DNA of 8,439 nucleotides. Origin: an uncultured Collinsella sp. GTDB lineage: Bacteria > Actinomycetota > Coriobacteriia > Coriobacteriales > Coriobacteriaceae. The position numbers and the translations under genes are program-made. Numbering within the stretch: the stretch's first letter is position 1; each line of letters opens with the position of its first letter. The stretch is taken from the NCBI GenBank assembly GCA_900767675.1, contig CAAFZX010000046.1, positions 1 through 8,439 of the forward strand. The letters run 5' to 3'. Positions 1 to 7,397 of this stretch are shown here, one piece after another. The notes beneath the pieces are model-generated. The model was not told the origin of the DNA. It searched no databases and worked only from the letters and a program-made list of their open reading frames with translations.

Positions 1-45
1 GCCGCCAAGTTCGACGACGAGACGCACGTGAATCAAATCGTGTAG
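1..45 (+). CDS. 3' end of an unidentified upstream gene
   Basis: The window opens in a reading frame that ends at a TAG at 43-45. It gives a 14-residue C-terminal tail (AAKFDDETHVNQIV). A strong terminator-like hairpin starts 22 nt after this stop, which is where the end of a gene is expected, and that is the main reason to accept this frame over the others. The fragment is too short to identify. From context (an FHL hydrogenase operon directly downstream) a formate dehydrogenase catalytic subunit (fdhF type) is an attractive guess, but nothing in these 14 residues proves it. Another forward frame is also open here, but it continues as an out-of-frame shadow into hyfA. Confidence 0.45.
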   Translation, partial: AAKFDDETHVNQIV

Positions 46-66
46 TCCCGTTCTCGTTGGCTTTTT

Positions 67-109
67 GGGCCGGGCGTCCCGTACGTTCGGGAGCCCGGCC
101 CGTTATTTT
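67..109 (+). terminator. Rho-independent terminator or attenuator hairpin before hyfA
   Basis: Positions 67-75 (GGGCCGGGC) pair perfectly with 93-101 (GCCCGGCCC). After a single bulged G at 76, 77-81 pair with 88-92, closing a 6-nt loop at 82-87. That makes 14 base pairs, nearly all G-C. The stem is followed by TTATTTT at 103-109. The tail is short and interrupted by an A, so termination may be partial. Only the hyfA Shine-Dalgarno and start lie beyond it, which leaves no room for a promoter between hairpin and gene. The run before the stem on the plus strand is T rather than A, so it is not a bidirectional terminator. Confidence 0.8.
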
Positions 110-110
110 G

Positions 111-118
111 AAAGGAAG
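111..118 (+). promoter_or_regulatory. Ribosome-binding site that decides the hyfA start
   Basis: AAAGGAAG at 111-118 lies 5 nt before the ATG at 124. An alternative GTG at 118-120 in the same frame overlaps this Shine-Dalgarno and has no other one upstream, since the terminator stem and T-rich tail lie there. The ATG is therefore the better start. Confidence 0.75.
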
Positions 119-123
119 TGGGG

Positions 124-741
124 ATGAACCGCTTCATCGACATCAACCCGGAGAGGTGCATCGGCTGCGGAACATGTCAGTCCGCCTGTGCCGACGCTCA
201 CCGGATGCAGGGTCTTCAGGATACGCCGCGCCTGGCGCTCGTGAAGACCGGCGGTATTTCGGCCGCCCTTGCCTGCCACCATTGCGAGGGTGCCCCCTGC
301 GCCGAGGTCTGCCCGGTGAATGCCATCGAGCACGATGGCGACCGCATCCACGTCAAGGAGCAGGAGTGCATCGGGTGCAGGCTGTGCGCCATCGCGTGCC
401 CCTTCGGAGCCATCCATCCCGATGGCACGTCTATCGCCGGTGTCGCAGGCATGTGCGACCCGACGCCTTCGTATCCTAAGTCCCTGAGCAGCCTGCTTAC
501 GTGGGCTCCCGGCCAGTACACCTGCGCTGTCAAGTGCGACTTGTGCGCCTTCGATCCGGACGGCCCGCATTGCGTGGCGGCGTGCCCCACCAAGGCGCTG
601 ACCGTCATGGGCGGCGCGGCCGATCGCGAGCTCGACGAGGCCAAGCGCCTGCGCTCGATCGAAAACGGTCCGGCTGTCGACGTCACCGCTGTGGCCCAGG
701 GCCTGTCCGAGAAAGCAGAAGGGAGCGTAAACAATGGATAG
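124..741 (+). CDS. hyfA: HyfA/HycB-like polyferredoxin subunit of formate hydrogenlyase
   Basis: This is a 205-residue iron-sulfur protein. In the family it carries electrons from formate dehydrogenase to the hydrogenase on the cytoplasmic side of the membrane. Sixteen cysteines form four [4Fe-4S] sites: C12/15/18/22, C51/54/59/63, C82/85/88/92 and C138/141/150/154. The fourth group in each binding string is followed by Pro as in classical ferredoxin repeats (CPVNAI, CPFGAI, CPTKAL). Long stretches such as CHHCEGAPCAEVCPVNAI match what I know of E. coli HycB/HyfA, and the length is typical (HycB is ~203). Two further cysteines, C111 and C134, lie outside the four motifs, in the linker before the last one. 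There is no signal peptide. The stop overlaps the start of hyfB by 8 nt, so translation is probably coupled. HycB and HyfA are hard to separate by sequence alone; the hyf-type operon decides the name. Confidence 0.93.
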   Translation: MNRFIDINPERCIGCGTCQSACADAHRMQGLQDTPRLALVKTGGISAALACHHCEGAPCAEVCPVNAIEHDGDRIHVKEQECIGCRLCAIACPFGAIHPDGTSIAGVAGMCDPTPSYPKSLSSLLTWAPGQYTCAVKCDLCAFDPDGPHCVAACPTKALTVMGGAADRELDEAKRLRSIENGPAVDVTAVAQGLSEKAEGSVNNG

Positions 742-2752
742 CATGACGCTGTTTATCGCATCGCTTGCCGTCTCGTGCATCGGTGCGCTCGCCTCGGTTC
801 TGCTGATCAAAGCCGATAACGCCGCCAAGACCGCCGGCTGCCTTGTCGGCGCCGTCGCCGCGGTGCTTTCGTTTGTGGCCGGTATCCAGGCCGTGCTGGG
901 CAATGTCGCGTCGGTCGACACCATCGTGTTCTTCCCGTTTGCCCATTTCCAGCTGCTGCTCAATCAGCTGTCCGGCCTGTTCGTGGCGCTCATCTCGGTG
1001 CTCGCGTTTGCCGGTTCGATCTACGGTCTCAACTACTTTGATGAGTACCCGGGCAAAAAGGGCCGCGCCGGCTTCTTCTTTAACACCTTCGTGGCGTCCA
1101 TGATGCTCGTCATCACCGCCGACAACGTGTTTTGGTTCCTGGTCGCCTTTGAGCTCATGTCGCTGACCTCTTACTTCTTGGTTGTGATCGAGGAGAACGA
1201 GAACTCCATCCATGGCGGTTGGCTCTACTTTGTGATCGCGCACGTGGGCTTTGTGCTCATCATGGCGAGCTTCCTCACCATGACCAACTTCGCCGGCGGC
1301 TCGTTTGCCTTTGCGGATTTCCGCGCCACGCAGTTTAGCCCCGCGGTCGCATCCGTGTGCTTCGTGCTCGCCTTCTTTGGCTTTGGCGCCAAGGCCGGTA
1401 TCATCCCGCTGCACGGCTGGCTGCCCAAGGCACATCCCGAGGCGCCGTCTAACGTGAGTGCCCTCATGTCCGGCGGCATGATCAAGATCGGTATCTTCGG
1501 CATCCTCAAGGTTGGTCTCGACCTGCTCTCCGCCTCGGGCGTTCAGGTCTGGTGGGGCCTTATGGTCATGGTCTTCGGTGCGATCTCGTCGGTCCTCGGC
1601 GTGGCGTTCGCCCTGCAGGAGCATGACATCAAGCGCCTGCTTGCCTATCACTCCGTCGAGAACATCGGCATCATTCTGCTCGGCGTCGGCGCCTCCATGG
1701 CCGCCATGGCGCTCAATTCGGTCGGCATCGCCGTCCTGGCTCTGATGGCCGCCCTCTACCACACGTTTAACCACGCGATGTTTAAGGGCGAGCTGTTCTT
1801 GGGCGCCGGTGCGCTGCTGTACTCCACGGGTACGCGCAATATGGAGAAGATGGGCGGCCTGTTCCGTCGTATGCCGGCAACGGCCATCTGCTTCCTTATT
1901 GGCGCGCTTGCCATCTCGGCCATCCCGCCCTTCAACGGCTTTGTGTCCGAGTGGTTTACCTATCAGTCGCTGTTTAATGCCGCCATGCAGGGTGACAAGG
2001 CCGTCATGATCGTGGCCGTGTTCGCTGCCGTCGCGCTTGCCATTACCGGCGCTCTGGCCGTCACGTGCTTCGTCAAGGCCTATGGCGTTTCCTTTGCCTC
2101 CGCGCCCCGCTCCGAGGCCGCGGCCAATGCCAAGGAGGTTCCCGCCCCCATGGTGTTTGCGCAGGGCCTGCTCGCGGCCATCTGCGTCGTGCTGGGCATT
2201 GGCGCTCCCGTGATCGCGCCCGTGCTGGTCGATGTCGCCGCATCCGTGCTGCATCCGTACGGTGGCGTGTTTGCCGCCGAGGGCATGGAGCTCATGAACC
2301 AGTACTCCGGCGCTGCTACCTCCACGCCTGCGATCGCTATTGCGCTCGTGGTGCTTGTCGGCCTTGCCTGCGGTTATCGCAAGCTCAAGACCGTCGGCAA
2401 GGTGCAGAAGTCCCAGCCGTGGGCATGCGGCTATGCTCCCAACGAGCATATGCCCGTCGTGGCTACGACCTTTGCCTCCGAGGTGTCCTGGTTTATGCAG
2501 CCGCTCTACACGCTGCGCGACCGCTGCACGGCCGTCTGCTGGTCCATCGCGCACTTCTTCCAGAAGCTCACCGGTGTGGCCGAGGCTGTGGAGCCCGTAC
2601 CCGACAAGGTTCTCGTCGATGCCCCGCATAAGGGCGTCGAGAAGCTCGCCGACCTCGCGACTAAGCTCGAGGGCGGCAACTACAGCATCTATATCTGCTA
2701 CATCGTCGCGGCACTCGTGGTGTTCCTCGTGCTCGCCGTGCAAATGGGTTAA
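734..2752 (+). CDS. hyfB: Hydrogenase-4 subunit B, antiporter-like membrane protein
   Basis: This is a 672-residue polytopic membrane protein of the NuoL/M/N-MrpA/D antiporter family, a length I recall as the same as E. coli HyfB. It is the antiporter-like subunit also kept in FHL-1 (HycC). The key buried residues are present: Glu140 in AFELMSL (TM5), Lys220 in GFGAKAG (TM7), Lys251 in SGGMIKIG (TM8), and His343/His347/Lys351 in the YHTFNHAMFK segment. Glu406 in NGFVSEW lies at the TM12 position. The HPEAP loop after TM7 (234-238) is diagnostic. After the core, residues ~555-672 form a soluble or amphipathic stretch (starting near the WACGY motif) ending in a final membrane segment, as in HycC/HyfB. 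The start is supported by AGAAGGGA at 717-724. It overlaps hyfA by 8 nt and is followed 12 nt later by hyfC. Confidence 0.94.
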   Translation: MDSMTLFIASLAVSCIGALASVLLIKADNAAKTAGCLVGAVAAVLSFVAGIQAVLGNVASVDTIVFFPFAHFQLLLNQLSGLFVALISVLAFAGSIYGLNYFDEYPGKKGRAGFFFNTFVASMMLVITADNVFWFLVAFELMSLTSYFLVVIEENENSIHGGWLYFVIAHVGFVLIMASFLTMTNFAGGSFAFADFRATQFSPAVASVCFVLAFFGFGAKAGIIPLHGWLPKAHPEAPSNVSALMSGGMIKIGIFGILKVGLDLLSASGVQVWWGLMVMVFGAISSVLGVAFALQEHDIKRLLAYHSVENIGIILLGVGASMAAMALNSVGIAVLALMAALYHTFNHAMFKGELFLGAGALLYSTGTRNMEKMGGLFRRMPATAICFLIGALAISAIPPFNGFVSEWFTYQSLFNAAMQGDKAVMIVAVFAAVALAITGALAVTCFVKAYGVSFASAPRSEAAANAKEVPAPMVFAQGLLAAICVVLGIGAPVIAPVLVDVAASVLHPYGGVFAAEGMELMNQYSGAATSTPAIAIALVVLVGLACGYRKLKTVGKVQKSQPWACGYAPNEHMPVVATTFASEVSWFMQPLYTLRDRCTAVCWSIAHFFQKLTGVAEAVEPVPDKVLVDAPHKGVEKLADLATKLEGGNYSIYICYIVAALVVFLVLAVQMG

Positions 2753-2764
2753 GGAGGGGAGAGC

Positions 2765-3691
2765 ATGAACAACATCGTACTTGCCGTTCTGCAGGGCGTG
2801 GTCGTCATGGCCGTCGCGCCGTTCTTCTCCGGTCTCGGCCGCGTGATCCGCGCCAAGATGCACAACCGTCGCGGCCCCAGCATCATGCAGGACTACCGCG
2901 ACCTGGCCAAGCTCTTTGCGCGCCCCGAGTCCCAGAGCGAGGACGCGAGCTTTGCGCTGCGCATTATGCCGCCGCTGTTCTTTGCCGTCGCCTTTATGCT
3001 CGCGATGGGCTTGCCGCTCTTTACGGCACAAAGCCCCATCCCGGTCTTTGGTGACGCCATCACCATCATGTACAGCCTGGCGCTCGCCCGCTTCTTCTTC
3101 GCCCTCTGCGGTGTGGATTCGTCCAACGCCTACGCCGGTATCGGCGGCGTCCGCGAGCTGCTCATGAGCGTGCTCATCGAGCCGTCCATGCTGCTGGCGC
3201 TGTTTGCCGCCGCCCTGGTGTGCGGTTCCACCGATATCGCCACCATGGGTCAGCACATCATGACGGGCGCCATCGACGCGCCGGTCGCCGTGATCCTCGC
3301 CGGCATCGCCTTTGTAATTGCCTGCTACATGGAACTCGGCAAGCTGCCGTTTGATCAGGCTGAGGCCGAGCAGGAGCTTCAGGAAGGTCCGCTCGCCGAG
3401 CTTTCCGGCCCGTCGCTTGCGATGGCCAAGCTCGCCATGTCCATGAAGCAGGTCCTGGTCGTCGCCTGGTTCTGCGCGATCTTCGTCCCCTGGGGCGAGC
3501 CCGCGACCGTGGGCATCGCGGCCGTTCTGGGCGCGGTCATCTTCCTGGTGAAGTGCCTTATCGACTTTGTCGTGTGCGGCGTGATCGAGAACTCCTGCTC
3601 GCGCTCGCGTTTTAAGGTGCTCGGCAATCAGACCTGGGCCGTCGTGGGCATCGCCGTTCTGGCGTTTGTCTTCGTGGTCGTCGGCGTGTAG
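2765..3691 (+). CDS. hyfC: Hydrogenase-4 subunit C, NuoH/HycD-like membrane anchor
   Basis: This is a 308-residue membrane protein with about eight hydrophobic helices. It is the NuoH-like subunit that docks the hydrogenase module to the membrane arm. Family landmarks are RRGPSIMQDYRDLAKLF near residues 35-51 and GGVRELLMSVLIEP at 127-140. The acidic cytoplasmic loop at 190-215 begins with Glu190 and runs through ELGKLPFDQAEAEQELQEG with Asp197, Glu200, Glu202 and Glu204. That loop is the counterpart of the quinone-chamber loop of complex I NuoH. FHL enzymes do not use quinone, and the loop is thought to couple catalysis to the antiporter subunits. The Shine-Dalgarno AAGGAGGGG (2751-2759) overlaps the hyfB TAA stop, which fixes the start. 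HycD is the FHL-1 paralogue; the neighbours make HyfC the better name. Confidence 0.94.
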   Translation: MNNIVLAVLQGVVVMAVAPFFSGLGRVIRAKMHNRRGPSIMQDYRDLAKLFARPESQSEDASFALRIMPPLFFAVAFMLAMGLPLFTAQSPIPVFGDAITIMYSLALARFFFALCGVDSSNAYAGIGGVRELLMSVLIEPSMLLALFAAALVCGSTDIATMGQHIMTGAIDAPVAVILAGIAFVIACYMELGKLPFDQAEAEQELQEGPLAELSGPSLAMAKLAMSMKQVLVVAWFCAIFVPWGEPATVGIAAVLGAVIFLVKCLIDFVVCGVIENSCSRSRFKVLGNQTWAVVGIAVLAFVFVVVGV

Positions 3692-3706
3692 GAGAAGGGA
3701 GAAACA

Positions 3707-5164
3707 ATGTCATTTGCAGTCAGCCTGTCCCTTCTCGGCTTGGTCGCGATCGCGGCCCCGATGGTGGCCTCGGTGCTCGTCGCCCTGTTCCCCCGTCCGT
3801 ACGCCAAGTGGTTCAGCGTTTTGGGTGCCGCCGTCTCGACGGCCTGCACCATCGCCCTCGCCGCGAATTTCGCTGGCGCCGGCATGCCCGACACGCAGGT
3901 CCCCCTGATCTCGTTTGGGCAGACCCTCGTCATGGGATTTACCTTCGATCGCATGAGCACGCTGCTCGCGCCCGCCTTTGTGGGTATCGGCCTGCTTGTC
4001 GTGATCTATTCGATTCCCTATATGAGCGAGAATAACCGTGAGCATCCCGATGCGCCGCGTCGTCGCTTCTACGCGTACCTCGCGACCTTCATCGGCGCCA
4101 TGGCCGGCCTCGTGTACAGCTCGACCCTTTTGGGCCAGCTCGTGTTCTTTGAGATCACGGGCGCGTGCTCTTGGGGCCTCATTAGCTACTACATGACGCC
4201 TACGGCCAAGAAGGCCGGCATGAAGGCCCTGATCATCACGCATATCGGTGCGCTCGGCCTGTATCTGGGCGCCGCCATCGTGTTTGCCCACACCGGCACC
4301 TTCGCCATTACCGCGATTTCCGGCCTCGACGCCAAGCTCAAGGCTATCGTCCTTTTGCTCGTGCTGTTTGCGGCCTGGGCCAAGTCCGCGCAGGTTCCCA
4401 TGTACATGTGGCTGCCTTCGGCCATGGAGGCGCCGACGCCTGTTTCGGCCTACCTGCATGGCGCCTCGATGGTTAAGGTCGGCGTGTGCGTGTTCGCGCG
4501 TGCACTCGTCTCTGCCGGCGAGATTCCCGAGATCGTGGGCTGGGTCGCCATTATCGACGCCATGGTCACCATGCTCTTTGGTTTCCTTATGTACCTGCCG
4601 CAAAAGGACATGAAGCGTCTGCTGGCCTTCTCCACGATCGCTCAGCTCTCCTATGTGTTCTTTGGTCTGGGCCTTTCGGTCTTTGGCAGCCAGCTGGCCT
4701 TTGACGGTGCCGTGTGCCACATCTTTAACCACGCTTTCGCCAAGACGCTGTTCTTCCTGATCGCCGGTTCGTTCTCCTTTACGCTCGGCACGCGTATGCT
4801 GCCCAAGCTTCGCGGCATCGTGAAGAAGTACCCGATCTCGGGCGTGGGCTTTGGTGTCGCCGCGCTCGCCATTGCCGGCGTGCCGCCCATGAACACGTTC
4901 TTCTCGAAGTTCCAGATCATCGCCGGTGGCTTCTCTGTGGGTGCCGGTAACGTTGCGATCCTGGTGCTCGTGTGCATCATGGTCGCCGAAACCGTCGCCA
5001 CCTTTGCCTGGTTCCTTAAGTGGATGGGCTATTGCCTGCCCGGCGAGCCGAGCGAAGAGGTCGCTGCGGGAGCCCCGCTTCCCCGCGCGATGGCGTTCGT
5101 GTTCATCGTGCTCATCATCATGGTCATTGTCAGCGGCCCGCTTTCGGCCAGCTGGATCGGTTAG
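3707..5164 (+). CDS. hyfD: Hydrogenase-4 subunit D, antiporter-like membrane protein
   Basis: This is a 485-residue polytopic protein of the NuoL/M/N family, close to the ~479 I recall for E. coli HyfD. FHL-1 has no HyfD, so its presence marks a Hyf-type complex. Candidate proton-path residues are all present: Glu149 in FFEITGACSW (TM5), Lys226 in AAWAKSAQVP (TM7), Lys257 in ASMVKVG (TM8), and His338/His342/Lys346 in CHIFNHAFAK. Lys401 in NTFFSKF lies at the TM12 position, where HyfB and HyfF have Glu. The MEAPTPVSAYLHGASM stretch after TM7 is typical of the family. It lies 15 nt after hyfC, with a purine-rich Shine-Dalgarno (AGAAGGGAG, 3693-3701) before an ATG. MrpD or NuoM homology alone would be ambiguous; the operon settles the call. 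Confidence 0.93.
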   Translation: MSFAVSLSLLGLVAIAAPMVASVLVALFPRPYAKWFSVLGAAVSTACTIALAANFAGAGMPDTQVPLISFGQTLVMGFTFDRMSTLLAPAFVGIGLLVVIYSIPYMSENNREHPDAPRRRFYAYLATFIGAMAGLVYSSTLLGQLVFFEITGACSWGLISYYMTPTAKKAGMKALIITHIGALGLYLGAAIVFAHTGTFAITAISGLDAKLKAIVLLLVLFAAWAKSAQVPMYMWLPSAMEAPTPVSAYLHGASMVKVGVCVFARALVSAGEIPEIVGWVAIIDAMVTMLFGFLMYLPQKDMKRLLAFSTIAQLSYVFFGLGLSVFGSQLAFDGAVCHIFNHAFAKTLFFLIAGSFSFTLGTRMLPKLRGIVKKYPISGVGFGVAALAIAGVPPMNTFFSKFQIIAGGFSVGAGNVAILVLVCIMVAETVATFAWFLKWMGYCLPGEPSEEVAAGAPLPRAMAFVFIVLIIMVIVSGPLSASWIG

Positions 5165-5177
5165 GAGGTAGAACGAC

Positions 5178-5831
5178 ATGGGTTATTCGATCGTCAACAT
5201 CCTTGGCGGCCTTCTGATCGTCACGTCCACCATGGTGGTCGTCTCAAAGAACATCAAGCACGCCATCCGCTGGTATGCGGTGCAGTCGCTGGTGCTCGTG
5301 GGACTGCTCGCTACGCTCGGTGCCACCACCGGTGCGCAGGAGCTGCTTATGTGGGCTGGATCTGCCTTTATCACCAAGGTCGTCCTGGTCCCTTATATCC
5401 TCAACCGCGCATACAAGAAGATGGGCGAGCCGAGTGACGCATCACTCAAGGCCGGCCTTAAGCCCGCGTGGGCCATCTGCATCATCGCCGTGGAGGTCGC
5501 GATCTGCTTTGCCGTCGTGACGCAGATCAGCCTGCCCACGGCCGAGGTCGCAACGCCTGCGCTCGCCATTAGCTTCGCTCACTTCTTTGTGGGCCTCACC
5601 TGCATCATTTCGCAGCGCAACATCATGAAGCAGATCTTTGGATACTGCCTTATGGAAAACGGCAGCCATGTGACGCTCGCGCTTTTGGCCCCCACCGCCC
5701 CCGAGATCATCGAGATCGGTATCGCCACCGACGCCATCTTTGCCGTCATCATCATGTCCATCGTCGTGCGTCGCATTTGGGACGACTCCCACTCGCTCGA
5801 TGCGCGCGACCTGTCCGAGCTGAGGGGGTAG
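5178..5831 (+). CDS. hyfE: Hydrogenase-4 subunit E, NuoK-like membrane protein
   Basis: This is a 217-residue protein with about six to seven hydrophobic segments, matching the usual HyfE length (~216). The second half (~135-217) is NuoK-like. VGL plus QRN near 138-148 corresponds to the start of NuoK. Glu160 in CLMENG aligns with the first conserved NuoK membrane Glu (E36 in E. coli), and Asp185 in ATDAIFAV falls where NuoK has its second (E72). The C-terminal LSELRG tail resembles the NuoK ending SEMRG. The N-terminal half supplies extra helices (e.g. 5-22, 34-49, 60-75) not found in NuoK. The Shine-Dalgarno AGGAGGT (5163-5169) overlaps the hyfD stop. The last codons double as the hyfF ribosome-binding site. 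HyfE is absent from FHL-1. Confidence 0.92.
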   Translation: MGYSIVNILGGLLIVTSTMVVVSKNIKHAIRWYAVQSLVLVGLLATLGATTGAQELLMWAGSAFITKVVLVPYILNRAYKKMGEPSDASLKAGLKPAWAICIIAVEVAICFAVVTQISLPTAEVATPALAISFAHFFVGLTCIISQRNIMKQIFGYCLMENGSHVTLALLAPTAPEIIEIGIATDAIFAVIIMSIVVRRIWDDSHSLDARDLSELRG

Positions 5832-5834
5832 TCC

Positions 5835-7394
5835 ATGGAAACGTTGATTCTCGCCCTGCTCGCGACTCCTTTGGTGTTTTCGCTGGTCATGGCGTTTTTG
5901 CCCAAGAACACGTCCTATAACGTGTTTGCCGGTCTCAACCTGGTCTCCGTCGCAGCCGTCCTGGTGCTGTCGATTATGACGGCCGGTGACGTCCTTATGA
6001 GCGGCGACGCCGCGAGCGCTCTTGGCCTGTGGTTCCACCTCGATTCGCTGGGCGCCATCTTTGTGCTGCTCATCGGCTTTATCGGTTTTCTTACGGGGCT
6101 GTTCTCGCTGCCTTATGTAAAGGCCGATATCGAGGAGGGCTCCATGCCCGCCGAGCGCGCCAAGCAGTATTTTGCGCTGTTTAGCCTGTTCGTGTTCACC
6201 ATGCTGCTCGCGTGCCTGTCCAACAACATGATCCTCACGTGGGCCGCCGTGGAAGCAACCACGCTTTCCACCGTGTTCCTCGTGGGTATCTACAAGAACA
6301 AGACGGCCCTCGAGGCTTCTTGGAAGTATGCGATGGTCTGCACCGCCGGCGTGGCCTTTGGCCTGTTCGGTACGCTGCTGATCTACGCCAACGCCGCCGA
6401 CGTGATTCCCAATGCCCACGAGGCCGCATTCCTGTCGTGCGTGCTGCCGTATGCCGATCAGTTCGACCCGACGCTCATGCGCCTCGCCTTTGCGTTTATC
6501 GTGATCGGTTTTGGCACCAAGGCCGGCCTGTTCCCCATGCACACTTGGCTGCCCGATGCCCACTCCCAGGCCCCGAGCCCTGTCTCGGCCCTGCTCTCGG
6601 GCGTGCTGCTTAAGTGCGCCATGCTTGTGATCATGCGCTTCTACGGCTTTACTATCCAAGCCGTGGGCGCCGAGTATCCGCAACTTTTGCTGCTGATCGT
6701 CGGCACGCTGTCCATTTTGGTGGCGGCACTTTCGATGTTTCGCCAGGACGACCTCAAGCGCCGCTTTGCGTACTCGTCTGTGGAGAACGTGGGCGTTATC
6801 GCCCTGTGCCTGGGTATCGGTGGCCCGCTGGGTATCGCCGCGGCCCTGCTGCACTGCGTGTTCCACGGCTTTACCAAGACGCTTGCCTTCTGCGTGTCCG
6901 GCAACATCCAGCACGCCTTTGGCACGCGTAGCCTGGCCAAGATCCAGGGCGTCGTCGAGGTTGCCCCCGCAACCGCCGCGCTCGCCGTCCTGGCACTGCT
7001 CGGTCTTGGTGCCTTCCCGCCCTTTGGCATGTTTATTTCCGAGTTCCTGACTTTTGTCGCCGGTGTTACCGCCGGTCCCATGTGGCTGGTCGTCGTGGTC
7101 GCCCTCGGCCTTACCGTGGCCATCTCCGCGCTCACCCGCATCGCACTCAAGTCGGTATTCGGCCATGCGCCCCAGGGCATGGGCAAGAATGAGGCCCCGG
7201 CGCTCATGCTTATCCCCGAAATCATCCTGGCTGTCATGATCTTGTGGTTTGGCATCGCCACCCCGCTGCCTCTCGTGCACGGTGTGGAGACCGCGACCGG
7301 CATCGTGCTCGAGCAGAGCACCGAGGAACTTCACGCGACGCCGATGTACCGCGCTGTGTTCGGTACCGAGACCGCTCAGAGCGAGGTGGAGTAA
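5835..7394 (+). CDS. hyfF: Hydrogenase-4 subunit F, antiporter-like membrane protein
   Basis: This is a 519-residue member of the NuoL/M/N family and the third antiporter-like subunit of the operon (E. coli HyfF ~526). Glu140 in AAVEATTLS (TM5), Lys229 in GFGTKAGLFPMHTWLP (TM7) and Lys260 in SGVLLKCA (TM8) are conserved, as are His340/His344/Lys348 in LHCVFHGFTK. Glu403 in MFISEF lies at TM12. The DAHSQAPSPVSALLSG loop (241-256) is close to the canonical form. The C-terminal ~35 residues (from ~485) are hydrophilic and acidic, probably cytoplasmic, and face the hydrogenase module. Only 3 nt separate it from hyfE, with the Shine-Dalgarno GAGGGGG (5822-5828) inside the end of hyfE. It is followed 3 nt later by hyfG. 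Confidence 0.94.
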   Translation: METLILALLATPLVFSLVMAFLPKNTSYNVFAGLNLVSVAAVLVLSIMTAGDVLMSGDAASALGLWFHLDSLGAIFVLLIGFIGFLTGLFSLPYVKADIEEGSMPAERAKQYFALFSLFVFTMLLACLSNNMILTWAAVEATTLSTVFLVGIYKNKTALEASWKYAMVCTAGVAFGLFGTLLIYANAADVIPNAHEAAFLSCVLPYADQFDPTLMRLAFAFIVIGFGTKAGLFPMHTWLPDAHSQAPSPVSALLSGVLLKCAMLVIMRFYGFTIQAVGAEYPQLLLLIVGTLSILVAALSMFRQDDLKRRFAYSSVENVGVIALCLGIGGPLGIAAALLHCVFHGFTKTLAFCVSGNIQHAFGTRSLAKIQGVVEVAPATAALAVLALLGLGAFPPFGMFISEFLTFVAGVTAGPMWLVVVVALGLTVAISALTRIALKSVFGHAPQGMGKNEAPALMLIPEIILAVMILWFGIATPLPLVHGVETATGIVLEQSTEELHATPMYRAVFGTETAQSEVE

Positions 7395-7397
7395 CGA

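Noticed and set aside
56..75. Possible sigma-54 (-24/-12) promoter, considered because E. coli FHL genes are sigma-54/FhlA controlled
   Set aside because: TGGC at 58-61 resembles a -24 element, but no GC occurs at the required 10-nt spacing from the GG, and the TTGC element is missing.
118..120. GTG as the hyfA start
   Set aside because: It overlaps the only Shine-Dalgarno; the ATG at 124 has normal spacing and gives the family's N-terminus (MNRFI).
57..479. 140-codon forward frame overlapping hyfA
   Set aside because: It runs through the terminator hairpin and out of frame through hyfA, whose four ferredoxin motifs are unmistakable. The product is Arg/Pro-rich shadow sequence.
683..3256. 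857-codon antisense open frame
   Set aside because: It is in codon register with hyfB and hyfC and arises from lack of TTA/CTA/TCA codons. The translation is rich in His, Gly, Arg and Asp with no recognisable domain, as expected of an antisense shadow.
3710..5179. 489-codon antisense open frame
   Set aside because: It is a register shadow of hyfD with a low-complexity His/Arg/Gly-rich composition. It ends exactly at the TCA codon 3 of hyfD.
734..7394. Respiratory complex I (nuo) or Mrp antiporter operon
   Set aside because: The HycB-type polyferredoxin, the fused NuoC-NuoD protein with an intact CGxC nickel motif, and the hyfBCDEF order are specific to group 4 hydrogenases. In NuoD the nickel cysteines are lost.
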